A stretch of 9,800 nucleotides of DNA from NCBI GenBank assembly GCA_900555495.1, contig USLD01000036.1, positions 1 through 9,800 on the forward strand, given 5' to 3'. The stretch comes from an uncultured Slackia sp. (GTDB lineage: Bacteria; Actinomycetota; Coriobacteriia; Coriobacteriales; Eggerthellaceae). This document shows positions 1-6,816 of this stretch, in pieces. Both the position numbers and the translations under genes were made by a program. Every line of letters begins with the position of its first letter. The stretch's first letter is position 1. The notes under the pieces were generated by a model. The model saw nothing but the letters and a program-made list of their open reading frames with translations. It was not told the origin of the DNA and searched no databases.

Positions 1-669
1 GAACCCGATATATTGCGTGTTGCCCGCTTCGAGTTTCGGGAGGAAGATGGCGCTGGTGTGGCACTCCGAGTTGTAGAAATCCTCGCTGTCGCACGTCAGT
101 CCCCCCAGCAGCACGCGCTGGTACTCCTTGTCCCAGTTGTTCACGGCCAGCATGATGTAGCGCTGGTTGATGCCCCACGTGTCGGGCAGGGTGGTGATGA
201 ACGACGAGTCGATCATGTACCAGTTCTCGCGGTCGTTCTGCTGCTTCTGGTTGACGATCGAGTAGAGCGCCGCGCCGCTTTCGCCCACGGTGAACGATCC
301 GAATTCGGTGAAGATGTTGGGCTCCTCGACGCCGTTGCGCTCGCCGCGCTGCGCCAGCGCGCGCACGGCCTGCAGTTCGTCATCCGTGAACGCCAAGACG
401 ATCGAGCCGTTTTGCTTATAAGGAAATCCCAGCTCGGATGCCCACCGGGGGTACAATCGCGAACCTTCGACGTTATAACGCGCTTTCACGGTGCCGGGCT
501 CCGGGTCGAAACCCGCGTGCACGATGCCGCTATTCGCCCTCGTCGCCCCCTCGGCCACGTCGAGGCCCGCTTCGAGCACCACGACGTCCGCCTTGAAACG
601 AGCGCACTCGCGCGCCATACAGGCGCCCGCGACGCCCGCTCCGATGATAGCGATATCGAACCTTTCCAT
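1..669 (-). CDS. Chimeric reading frame: FAD-dependent oxidoreductase N-terminus joined to arginine decarboxylase C-terminus (3' end outside window)
   Basis: The frame is open for 223 codons from ATG at 669 to the left edge. Upstream is a purine-rich stretch with AGGAGG 14 bases before the ATG and GAGGG closer in. Residues 1-~113 are the FAD-binding start of the DAO/GlpA/LhgO-like oxidoreductases: a dinucleotide-binding GAGVAG at residues 10-15, an acidic strand end (VVVLEAG), then ATRANSGIVHAGFDPEPGT and NGSIVLAF. From residue ~117 the text changes to biosynthetic arginine decarboxylase (SpeA, PLP-dependent, arginine to agmatine): PNIFTEFGSFTVGESGA, NDRENWYMID, TTLPDTWGINQRYIMLAVNNW, GGLTCDSEDFYNSE. 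The oxidoreductase half lacks its substrate domain. The decarboxylase half lacks the N-terminal PLP-lysine barrel. Neither activity is expected. Base and codon use look the same on both sides. I infer either an assembly join or a deletion/recombination fusion. Confidence is high for both segments and low for a functional product. Confidence 0.8.
   Translation of the reverse strand, partial: MERFDIAIIGAGVAGACMARECARFKADVVVLEAGLDVAEGATRANSGIVHAGFDPEPGTVKARYNVEGSRLYPRWASELGFPYKQNGSIVLAFTDDELQAVRALAQRGERNGVEEPNIFTEFGSFTVGESGAALYSIVNQKQQNDRENWYMIDSSFITTLPDTWGINQRYIMLAVNNWDKEYQRVLLGGLTCDSEDFYNSECHTSAIFLPKLEAGNTQYIGF
319..333 (-). other. Junction between oxidoreductase and arginine decarboxylase sequence
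   Basis: Codons G113-V-E-E-P117 are where the two family signatures meet. The side above position ~333 (…QRGERNGV) reads like the oxidoreductase family, and the side below ~319 (NIFTEFGSF…) is a hallmark of arginine decarboxylase. Both families can carry a Gly-Val and then a Pro hereabouts, so a short shared sequence could have guided the join. The exact breakpoint cannot be placed without the two parent genes. Confidence 0.65.
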
Positions 670-785
670 ACGCCCTCTTTCTTCCTCCTGATATCCGCTG
701 CGCAGGATACGCCGGGCGCGCTTTACGCATGGCGGCGTGCCGTCAAAGCGCCCGTCCGCCTGCGCGAACGGCGCGCGAACGCAAA

Positions 786-814
786 GCGGGCGTCCCCATA
801 AACGGGACGCCCGC
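786..814 (-). terminator. Inverted repeat, probable terminator of the rubredoxin gene
   Basis: A perfect 11-bp stem (786-796 with 804-814, GCGGGCGTCCC arms) encloses a 7-base loop, 9 bases beyond the stop at 823-825. Read on the minus strand it is followed by only CTTTG, so the U-tract is weak. Its position directly after the stop codon supports a terminator, and it separates this gene from the chimeric frame downstream. Confidence 0.65.
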
Positions 815-822
815 GAAAAATT

Positions 823-1500
823 CTACAGCTCGATACGCTCGAAGAGCTCCTTGCCCACGCCGCAGATCGGGCAACGGAAATCGTCGGGAAGCTCGTCGAC
901 GTATTCGATATGGCCGCAGATCGTGCAGCGCCATGCCACCTTGCGCTCGGCGCCCTCCTGCGAAGCGTCGTTTTCGCCCGCAGCTTCTTCGGGCGCCTCG
1001 TAGCTCGACGCCTTCGGAGGAGTCTTGCCGCCCTTGACCTGGTGGTAGTACGCATACGTCATGGGTTCGTCGGACGAAAGCGTCTCGGCCTGCACCACTT
1101 CGCCCACGATGAGCATATGGGTTCCCAGGTCGAGCGTGCCCTTCACCTTCGCCAGAAAATGGGCCACGGTCTGCTCGGCCACGTAAGGAACGCCCGCCTC
1201 GTCGAGCTCGATCGCGGTGTCGGCGAATTTATCGGTGTCGGCGCTCGTATGGAAGCCGAAACGGCCGATCAGCTCCATCGAGGCGTTCTGCGACAAGACG
1301 GACGCTTCGAACATCCCCGACTCCAAGATGATCGCCGTGGTTGCGTTTTCCTTATTGATGGCGATGCTCACCTGCGCGGGAGCCGAAGTGACCTGGGCGA
1401 ACGTATTCACCACGCACCCCGCCCTGCCCGATTCGCCCTGGGCCGTCACGATGTGGAGTCCGTACGAAAGGCTCCTGAATGCTTTCTTGTCGATGGCCAT
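823..1500 (-). CDS. hrb: High-molecular-weight rubredoxin: flavin reductase domain plus C-terminal rubredoxin
   Basis: This 225-residue cytoplasmic redox protein has two parts. Residues 1-~155 resemble the FMN-binding flavin reductase-like domain (start MAIDKKAFRSLSYGLHIVTA; VNTFAQVTSAPAQVSIAINK; an internal HxLIVGEV-like strand near residues 128-134). An acidic Glu/Ala-rich linker (~165-187) leads to a short rubredoxin with an iron site of Cys192, Cys195, Cys210 and Cys213 (CTIC and CPIC, 14 residues between the pairs). That spacing is the compact rubredoxin seen in Hrb and rubrerythrin-type proteins. Known Hrb proteins of anaerobes such as Moorella pass NAD(P)H electrons to flavodiiron proteins that reduce O2 or NO; applying that here is inference, as no partner gene is in view. 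The ATG at 1500 follows AAAGGGG at a good distance. It is divergent from the serine hydrolase gene and ends at an inverted repeat. Confidence in domains is high, in the partner low. Confidence 0.88.
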   Translation of the reverse strand: MAIDKKAFRSLSYGLHIVTAQGESGRAGCVVNTFAQVTSAPAQVSIAINKENATTAIILESGMFEASVLSQNASMELIGRFGFHTSADTDKFADTAIELDEAGVPYVAEQTVAHFLAKVKGTLDLGTHMLIVGEVVQAETLSSDEPMTYAYYHQVKGGKTPPKASSYEAPEEAAGENDASQEGAERKVAWRCTICGHIEYVDELPDDFRCPICGVGKELFERIEL

Positions 1501-1672
1501 GGCTACCCCTTTCGCTGAATGCGACGCGTGCGCGTCCGCTTCCGAATCTGAAAAAGCTCTGGAAACGAGTCCGCTCTACGATGCTATTTCGACTGTTTTC
1601 ATTCTAGCCAAACCGGCCCGGTGATACAGTTGCGAAGAACCATCATTAATACCCGACTGAGGAGCATCGTTT

Positions 1673-2956
1673 ATGACCGATGAAAACCGCCGTCGTCCGA
1701 ACGCACCCGCCACCGACGGATTCGACGAAGAGGCGCGCGCACGGGCCCGCGAGCACCTGCGTCAGCGCCAGCAAGCCGAGGGCCACCACAGCGGTCCCGC
1801 CCATGCGGCGCGCCACGAAAACAAGAGCGACGCGCGCCCGCAGGTCCGACGCGCGCAGCAAGCCGCATCCGGCATGGCGTCGCGCGCGGCAGCGGGTGCC
1901 CGCTATACGGCCGACATGGCGTCTTCCCTCCCCAAAAGCGCGCTCGTCATCGCCGCGGCGGTCGTGATCGCGATCGCTGGATTCGCCGTCTTCCAGTGCA
2001 CGCGCCCCGCCGACGAGCCAGCGGCCGAGCCCGTGCCCGTGGTTTCCGACGCCGAAAAAAACGACACGGAACAAGCACCCGCGGAGCCCGAATCCGTGGA
2101 ATTCGAGCCGACCCCCTCGGCGCTCGACGGCGTGCCTGCGGAAAGCGGCCTTCAGACGTTCGCCCTTGCCGGCGACGATGCTCCCGTCATCTCCGACGAC
2201 CAAAGCACGGCGATAATGAAGGCCGTGGACGCTGCTGAAGAGCACGGCGACGTCAGCATGGTGTTCTACAGCCTGGAAACCGGCAAGGGCATCAGCTACG
2301 ACGCCGACACGACCGTCTACGGCGCCAGCTCGTTCAAGGCCCCGTATGCGCTGTACGTGTGCCAGACGCAGGTCGACACCGGCAAAATCGAGCTCGACGA
2401 CTCCTGCCAGGGAACGGACGCCTACGATCCCAACAGCTACTACAACGGCGGCTCCTACCCGCTGTCCGACCTGATCGCAGACGCTATCGTCTACTCCGAC
2501 AACAACGCGTTCGGCTCGCTGCGCGACGCGTTCGACTCCGAAGGCTACGACGAATGGGTCGATGCGCTCGGCCTCGACAACGTGCACTACCGCGCCGATT
2601 CGTGGTACCCGTGGTACAGCGCGCGCACGTCCGCCAAGCTGTGGACCGAGATGTATTCCTACCTGCAAACGCCGAGCGAGGCGGCGCAGCTGCTCAACGA
2701 GCTCACCAGCCAAACAGAGGTCTCCTTCATCCGCGAGGCGCTGCGCGCGACCGGCGCGTCCGTGCAGGACAAGGCCGGTTGGTGCGCCGATTCCGACCCG
2801 CTGTGGAACGGCGTGTGCGACGCAGGCATCGTCTCGCTCGACGGCAAGACCTACATCCTTTCCGTCATGACGGGCATGCCCGATGGAGACACGAGCTACG
2901 CGCTCTACGAAGACATCGCCGCCGCCGTCTTCGACACGCGCGACACGCTCGCGTAA
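1673..2956 (+). CDS. Membrane-anchored serine hydrolase, class A beta-lactamase-like fold
   Basis: This 427-residue protein starts at the ATG at 1673, 8 bases after GAGGAG. Residues 1-87 are a charged, Arg/Ala/Gln-rich cytoplasmic tail. Residues ~88-107 form one membrane helix (SALVIAAAVVIAIAGFAVF), followed by an acidic Pro/Glu-rich outer linker (~112-170). The enzyme domain (~175-427) has the penicillin-recognising order and spacing: S219-x-x-K222 (SSFK, nucleophile and base), S275-D276-N277, and K367-A-G369 in place of KTG. No ExxLN omega-loop motif is visible before SARTSAKLW (316-324), so the deacylating Glu of true class A beta-lactamases seems absent. I infer a surface peptidoglycan- or peptide-active serine hydrolase, or a penicillin-binding relative, rather than a resistance enzyme. 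It stands alone as a transcription unit, divergent from hrb and followed by a hairpin. Confidence 0.82.
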   Translation: MTDENRRRPNAPATDGFDEEARARAREHLRQRQQAEGHHSGPAHAARHENKSDARPQVRRAQQAASGMASRAAAGARYTADMASSLPKSALVIAAAVVIAIAGFAVFQCTRPADEPAAEPVPVVSDAEKNDTEQAPAEPESVEFEPTPSALDGVPAESGLQTFALAGDDAPVISDDQSTAIMKAVDAAEEHGDVSMVFYSLETGKGISYDADTTVYGASSFKAPYALYVCQTQVDTGKIELDDSCQGTDAYDPNSYYNGGSYPLSDLIADAIVYSDNNAFGSLRDAFDSEGYDEWVDALGLDNVHYRADSWYPWYSARTSAKLWTEMYSYLQTPSEAAQLLNELTSQTEVSFIREALRATGASVQDKAGWCADSDPLWNGVCDAGIVSLDGKTYILSVMTGMPDGDTSYALYEDIAAAVFDTRDTLA

Positions 2957-2979
2957 AGCTTCGCGCAACACGAATGGCC

Positions 2980-3007
2980 GACGGGCGCTTACGGCAAAGC
3001 GCCCGTC
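2980..3007 (+). terminator. Hairpin after the serine hydrolase gene
   Basis: A perfect 11-bp GC-rich stem (2980-2990 with 2997-3007, GACGGGCGCTT arms) has a 6-base loop and lies 23 bases beyond the stop. It is followed by TTCGTATAAT, so the T-tract is broken. Position and strength fit an intrinsic terminator. Confidence 0.65.
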
Positions 3008-3011
3008 TTCG

Positions 3012-3017
3012 TATAAT
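3012..3017 (+). promoter_or_regulatory. Candidate -10 box for the MFS transporter gene
   Basis: A perfect TATAAT lies immediately after the terminator hairpin and 65 bases before the ATG at 3083. The hexamer 17 bases upstream (TTACGG, 2989-2994) is a poor -35 and falls inside the hairpin. If used, transcription would begin near 3024, inside the next hairpin. This is suggestive only. Confidence 0.35.
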
Positions 3018-3020
3018 GAT

Positions 3021-3049
3021 CGGGCCGCACGGATCGACCGTGCGGCCCG
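3021..3049 (+). repeat. GC-rich hairpin in the leader of the MFS gene
   Basis: A perfect 12-bp inverted repeat (3021-3032 with 3038-3049, CGGGCCGCACGG arms) with a 5-base loop is followed by CATTGTTTCC. It is either a second terminator in tandem with 2980-3007 or a structured 5' end of the transporter transcript, since a TATAAT lies just upstream. The sequence alone does not decide between these. Confidence 0.6.
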
Positions 3050-3082
3050 CATTGTTTCCATCGCCCGAAAAGAAGCGCTTCC

Positions 3083-4333
3083 ATGGCATTTTCCATACAA
3101 GAGTGGCTCGTCAAGCCCCAACCGCGGCTCGGCGCATGCGGCCTGCTCGTCCTGCTTGTGGCGGCATCGTTGATCACGCCGCTTTCACTCGATATGTACA
3201 CGCCCGCCGTGCCTGGAATGGCCCGTTATTTCGATACCGACGTCTCGCTTGTGAACATGACGCTCGTGGGCTATTACGCCTTTTTCGCGCTAGGCATGCT
3301 GATATTCGGCCCGATGAGCGACAAGCGCGGACGTCGTCCCGTACTGCTGGCAGGCGTCGGCCTGTACAGCGTCTCATCTGCGGCCTGCGCCTTGTCTCCC
3401 ACGATCGAATTCCTCATCGGAGCACGTATCGCGCAGGCCCTCGGAGCCGGCGCCATCAGCGCCGTATGCACGGCTGCGGTGAAGGATTCGTTTCAGGCGT
3501 ATTATCGCGAGAAGATTCTTTCGGTCATTCAGGTGCTGTTCGTAATAGGGCCCGCCACCGCGCCCGTAATCGGCGCGGCCGTAGTGGCCGTGGCCGATTG
3601 GCGCACGACATTTTGGATTTTGGCGGCGATCGGCGCGGGGTGCCTCGCCCTGACCGCGCTTTTTGAAGAAACGCTGGACGAAAAAGAGCGGTCGGCAGGA
3701 AACTTCTTCCATACCATGGCGCAGCTCGTCGTTGTCGGCAAGAATCCGGGATTCATGACATTTCTTCTCCTGACCAGCCTTTTCGAAATTCCCTTCATGG
3801 GATATATCGCCGTCGGGTCGTATATCTACGTCGACTTCTTCAACACGGGCGAAGTGGGCTACAGCCTGTTTTTCGCGGTAGCCGCCATCATCATGGCGGC
3901 AGGACCGCTCATCTGGCTCGCGGCATCGAAACGCGTCTCCGTTATTCGTTTCACCACGTTCATGCTGGCGTTTTCCATCGCCATGGGCATCGTCATGCTG
4001 CTCGTCGGCCAAAGCAGCCCGTATGCGTTCTGCGCCTGCTTCATCGCCTTCGCCATGGCCGAATCGTGCACGCGCCCTTATAGCATGAACATCCTCCTCG
4101 AACAACAAGCACGTGATGCAGGATCCGCATCTGCCCTGATGAACTGCATCCGCACGGCCATCGGCAGCCTGGGCATGGTTTTGGCGGCACTTCCCTGGCC
4201 GAATTACGTCGTAGGCATCGGCGCTCTGATCGCAGCATTCATGACCGTGTCGTTCGGCGTGTGGACCCTGCTTCTGCGATCGAGTATTCCTCTGGTCTGC
4301 GTGAAAGACGATGCACCCGTCAAAATATGGTAA
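3083..4333 (+). CDS. MFS transporter, Bcr/CflA-like multidrug efflux (DHA1) type
   Basis: This 416-residue integral membrane protein has about 12 hydrophobic segments, the usual length for a 12-helix drug:H+ antiporter. TM1 carries ITPLSLDMYTPAVPGMA (residues ~31-47), close to the DMYLPALP signature of the Bcr/CflA subfamily. The loop after TM2 holds MFS motif A, GPMSDKRGRRP (76-86). TM5 has a Gly/Pro-rich motif C-like stretch, VIGPATAPVIGAAV (~153-166). Expected role: proton-driven export of a drug-like or small metabolite substrate across the cytoplasmic membrane; the substrate cannot be read from sequence. The ATG at 3083 is preceded by only a weak AAAGAAG 8 bases away. The gene converges on the dipeptidase gene through a shared terminator. 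Confidence in family is high, in Bcr/CflA subfamily moderate. Confidence 0.88.
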   Translation: MAFSIQEWLVKPQPRLGACGLLVLLVAASLITPLSLDMYTPAVPGMARYFDTDVSLVNMTLVGYYAFFALGMLIFGPMSDKRGRRPVLLAGVGLYSVSSAACALSPTIEFLIGARIAQALGAGAISAVCTAAVKDSFQAYYREKILSVIQVLFVIGPATAPVIGAAVVAVADWRTTFWILAAIGAGCLALTALFEETLDEKERSAGNFFHTMAQLVVVGKNPGFMTFLLLTSLFEIPFMGYIAVGSYIYVDFFNTGEVGYSLFFAVAAIIMAAGPLIWLAASKRVSVIRFTTFMLAFSIAMGIVMLLVGQSSPYAFCACFIAFAMAESCTRPYSMNILLEQQARDAGSASALMNCIRTAIGSLGMVLAALPWPNYVVGIGALIAAFMTVSFGVWTLLLRSSIPLVCVKDDAPVKIW

Positions 4334-4344
4334 CCCGCGTCGAA

Positions 4345-4392
4345 AACGCGATGAGGCCCTGGCAGGAACGCCCGCCAGGGCCTCATCGCGTT
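4345..4392. terminator. Bidirectional terminator between convergent MFS and dipeptidase genes
   Basis: A perfect 19-bp stem (4345-4363 with 4374-4392) encloses a 10-base loop, 12 bases after the MFS stop and 43 bases from the dipeptidase stop. Read on the minus strand it is followed by a T run (arm end GCGTTTTCG), and on the plus strand by TTC. The symmetric location between convergent genes supports use from both sides. Confidence 0.85.
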
Positions 4393-4434
4393 CAGGCGCA
4401 TGTGCCTTCTGATATCCGGAAACGCACTGGTCCG

Positions 4435-5442
4435 CTATGCGGTTTCGTTGCGTTCGAAGAAGGCGCAGGCGTTCTCGAAGCAGATCGCCTCGGCGATTTC
4501 CACGCCGAATTCCGCAGCGAACAGGTCGTGCAGCGTGCCGACCTTTTCTGCGGGCGCCAGCCACTCGGGCACATCGCATCCGTCGTAATCGCTGCCCAGC
4601 GCAACGACGCGCTCGCCGCCCAGCTCGAGCATATGGTCGACATGGCGCAACACGTCGTCGCGCGTCACGGGGCCCGCATCCGAAAGGAAGCGCTGACAGA
4701 AGTTCAAGCCCACGATGCCGCCGCGTTCCGCAAGCGCGCGGAACTGGTCGTCGGTCAGGTTGCGCGGATGGCCGCACACCGCGCGCGCGTTGGAATGCGA
4801 CGCGGCGAACGGACGCTGCGCCACCTCCAACACGTCCCAGAAGCTGCGGTCGTTGAGATGCGACACATCGACGACCACGCGGCGCTGCTCGAGCGTGCGC
4901 ACCGCGTCGCGTCCGAAGAAGCTCAGCCCGTCGGTCGTTTTGTTGCCCGAGGCGATGGCGTTCTTATCGTTCCAGGTCAGCGTCAGCATTTTCACGCCGG
5001 CATCGGCCGCCTCGTGAATGCGGTCGGTATCTTCGCCGATGAACGAGCCGCCCTCCACCGTGAACACGGCAGCGCAACGGCCCGCGTCCACGATGCCGCG
5101 GATGTCGCGCGCGTCGCGCACCTGCTCGACCAGCGCGGCGTGCTGCTGCAGCTGGCCCTCGAAGTAGCGGCGCACCGTATCGAACACGCGATAACCGCCC
5201 TCGACGCCGATATCGTCGGGAATGAACGCCGCAAAGCACTGACACCACGCATAGCCTGCGCGCGCCATGCGCGTCAGGTCGATATGAGCGTCATTGTCGG
5301 CCAGCGAACTCATGCGGTGGGCGGGGATGGCCGCGTCTTCGGCCATGAAGCCCGCCTCGGGAATGACGCTATGCAGCGCCAGGCGGTCGAGCGTATCGCA
5401 ATGCAAGTCGAAGATACGCGTCGGCTGCGTGATGATGGGCAT
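4435..5442 (-). CDS. Membrane dipeptidase, peptidase family M19 (renal dipeptidase-like)
   Basis: This 335-residue zinc metallopeptidase cleaves dipeptides, often with D-residue or dehydro-peptide tolerance. The M19 metal ligands and their spacing are all present: H14-x-D16 (FDLHCDT), bridging E130 (FTVEGG), H195 (DVSHLND), H216 (AASHSNAR) and D285 (GSDYDG), matching renal dipeptidase order. No signal peptide or lipobox is seen, so it is probably cytoplasmic. The frame could open at a TTG at 5463 (342 residues), but AAAGGA at 5449-5454 sits 6 bases before ATG 5442, so the ATG is preferred. It is monocistronic, converges on the MFS gene and is divergent from the restriction endonuclease gene. 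A role in recycling or catabolism of dipeptides is inferred; substrate preference is not readable. Confidence 0.9.
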   Translation of the reverse strand: MPIITQPTRIFDLHCDTLDRLALHSVIPEAGFMAEDAAIPAHRMSSLADNDAHIDLTRMARAGYAWCQCFAAFIPDDIGVEGGYRVFDTVRRYFEGQLQQHAALVEQVRDARDIRGIVDAGRCAAVFTVEGGSFIGEDTDRIHEAADAGVKMLTLTWNDKNAIASGNKTTDGLSFFGRDAVRTLEQRRVVVDVSHLNDRSFWDVLEVAQRPFAASHSNARAVCGHPRNLTDDQFRALAERGGIVGLNFCQRFLSDAGPVTRDDVLRHVDHMLELGGERVVALGSDYDGCDVPEWLAPAEKVGTLHDLFAAEFGVEIAEAICFENACAFFERNETA

Positions 5443-5448
5443 AATCGA

Positions 5449-5454
5449 TCCTTT
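5449..5454 (-). promoter_or_regulatory. Ribosome binding site that sets the dipeptidase start
   Basis: AAAGGA on the minus strand with 6-base spacing to ATG 5442. It lies inside the extension that a TTG start at 5463 would add, which argues against that longer form. Confidence 0.7.
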
Positions 5455-5582
5455 CGAACACAAGAAAGAAGCTTGAAAGTTCCGATTGAATTTTTAGCAA
5501 TAAAACCACCCATACGACAACCGGTCGGCACCACAATTGGGCAATATCGCGCAATCTACCATCTAATAAAATAAAGCCATTC

Positions 5583-5588
5583 TATGAT
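5583..5588 (+). promoter_or_regulatory. Possible -10 box for the restriction endonuclease gene
   Basis: TATGAT (5 of 6 to consensus) lies 26 bases before the start at 5615, within the A+T-rich 172-base gap between the divergent dipeptidase and endonuclease genes. No convincing -35 is seen at 16-18 bases upstream. Weak call. Confidence 0.3.
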
Positions 5589-5614
5589 GCACGTTAATTT
5601 AGAAAGGGGACTTA

Positions 5615-6766
5615 ATGTTGGAACAAAACATCAGCGTAATGAAGTTCAGGGAACTCTCCCTGCCGTCTTTCTATGGACTCGAGCATTCAAACAAAGACTT
5701 CAGTAAAGAGGACTCCTACGGGAAAAACACCTTCACAACCGCTTTTCCCATCGCGTTAAGTTCGTATGTGGCAATCGAGCGCAAATTGCCGATGAACTAC
5801 ATTAAGGCGATCAAGAAGCCGGACGGTGAAATCTCGACCGAGCAGGTGCTCACGCCACTGTCCTCCATTCTCGGCATCGACCCCCAATTCGCCTACTATT
5901 CATTCGAGGATAGTTTTTCAGGATACGATGCGTATGCCGTCAATGCCGCCAACAGAAGCGACATCGTGGTAAAAGACAACAGGAATGGCGAAGAGATTTG
6001 CGCACTCGAAGTAAAGCTCGTTGCCATTCCGACCAGCAATTCCTCTAATAAACCGATTGAAAAACAGAGCTGCGAACTTGTAGTCAGACCCCCGTCGATC
6101 GAGCAGCTTTGTTTTTCGGTCGCAGCATCCTACGGCAAAGAGCGTCGACAGGAAATTGGCGATATCATTGTCGCTTCGCTCGGAAATCCGATTGACTACG
6201 AATGGGCGCAACACGATTTCATGATGAAGCATCGACATGAGATTCTTGATGCATCTATCAACATTATTGAAAACTGCCTAGACAATCAGCTCCCTCTCGT
6301 CCTCATGGGAACATGGAGAACCAACGGCCAAGAGCCCGAACTTGCCGACGAATGCTTCGATTCTTTCTACTGGAGTAACCTCGCTTTCCTGCAGCTATTC
6401 ACAAATGGAATGATTGAATCGATCGATAAAAATGCTAAAACGATAAGCAGGCCAGAGCGCGCTCTCATCTGGTTTGTAAAGTCAATGTTCGATTACAGCG
6501 CTCAAGGATCCGTTCAATTTGAGCGCACCCACTCACTCGTGACTTTCGGAGCACAAACAGATAAAGCTGGAAGTTTCACCGATGCAAGGATTCTAAAGTT
6601 CGTTTCTTCGGACAATTTTATTCACCCTAGAGTCCGCAAAGACGAGCGTAGCAAAATCATCAACGACGAAGCCCTCGCCCTGCTCAAGCCCGAACGAAGA
6701 CTTGACGCTGTGCTAATGAGCGAACGTATGAAGGAACTTTTCTCTTCCGAGGCTGTCGAATTTTAA
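5615..6766 (+). CDS. Type II restriction endonuclease, HindVP family (predicted GRCGYC)
   Basis: This 383-residue cytoplasmic DNA endonuclease would cut unmodified foreign DNA. It matches, from memory, the HindVP (HindV) family: PSFYGLEHSNKDFSKEDSYGKN (residues 17-38), the AFPIALSSYV block (43-52), and ELVVRPPSIEQLCFS (154-168). A PD-(D/E)xK-type core is visible as RSD116IVV, then E132-V-K134 (ALEVKL). HindVP cuts at GR/CGYC, and the M.HindV-like methyltransferase next door supports the same target here. ATG 5615 follows GAAAGGGG at 5602-5609. Genes are convergent, with the methyltransferase stop 50 bases away across a hairpin. Base composition is unlike the flanks: two sampled lines, 6481-6540 and 6541-6600, are 50% and 42% G+C, against 67% in 4801-4860. 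No frameshift is seen, so it appears intact. Confidence is high for family and moderate for exact specificity. Confidence 0.88.
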   Translation: MLEQNISVMKFRELSLPSFYGLEHSNKDFSKEDSYGKNTFTTAFPIALSSYVAIERKLPMNYIKAIKKPDGEISTEQVLTPLSSILGIDPQFAYYSFEDSFSGYDAYAVNAANRSDIVVKDNRNGEEICALEVKLVAIPTSNSSNKPIEKQSCELVVRPPSIEQLCFSVAASYGKERRQEIGDIIVASLGNPIDYEWAQHDFMMKHRHEILDASINIIENCLDNQLPLVLMGTWRTNGQEPELADECFDSFYWSNLAFLQLFTNGMIESIDKNAKTISRPERALIWFVKSMFDYSAQGSVQFERTHSLVTFGAQTDKAGSFTDARILKFVSSDNFIHPRVRKDERSKIINDEALALLKPERRLDAVLMSERMKELFSSEAVEF

Positions 6767-6769
6767 AAT

Positions 6770-6801
6770 GGCGGCGCGCATCAAATAAACCGCGCGCCGC
6801 C
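6770..6801. terminator. Shared terminator between endonuclease and methyltransferase genes
   Basis: A perfect 10-bp stem (6770-6779 with 6792-6801, GGCGGCGCGC arms) has a 12-base A+T-rich loop. It begins 3 bases after the endonuclease stop and ends 15 bases before the methyltransferase stop. On the minus strand it runs into ATTTTAAAA, a good T-tract for the methyltransferase transcript; on the plus strand the tail is weaker. Confidence 0.75.
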
Positions 6802-6816
6802 CCTATTCGCATAAGT

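Noticed and set aside
13..801. 262-codon plus-strand frame opposite the chimeric gene
   Set aside because: The minus strand carries the recognisable oxidoreductase and decarboxylase motifs; this frame carries none.
1673..2956. Annotation as an antibiotic-resistance beta-lactamase
   Set aside because: The fold motifs are present, but the omega-loop Glu motif is not seen and the protein is membrane-anchored with a long stalk. Resistance is not supported by sequence.
1646..3121. 491-codon open frame on the minus strand opposite the serine hydrolase gene
   Set aside because: It is Arg/Val/Gly-rich with no domain logic. It lies entirely opposite a gene with clear catalytic motifs and a good ribosome binding site, and long antisense frames are expected at high G+C.
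2359..3666. 435-codon plus-strand frame overlapping two genes
   Set aside because: It is Arg-rich, out of frame with the serine hydrolase and MFS genes, and runs through two terminator-like hairpins.
3374..4777. 467-codon minus-strand frame opposite the MFS gene and running into the dipeptidase gene
   Set aside because: It crosses the strong bidirectional terminator and overlaps two recognised genes. Its composition is that of a frame shadow.
5443..5463. TTG start adding 7 residues to the dipeptidase
   Set aside because: The ribosome binding site AAAGGA for the ATG at 5442 lies within this extension, and there is no site before the TTG.
4261..5574. 437-codon plus-strand frame opposite the dipeptidase gene
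   Set aside because: It overlaps the end of the MFS gene, the terminator and the whole M19 gene, and shows His/Arg/Val bias without motifs.
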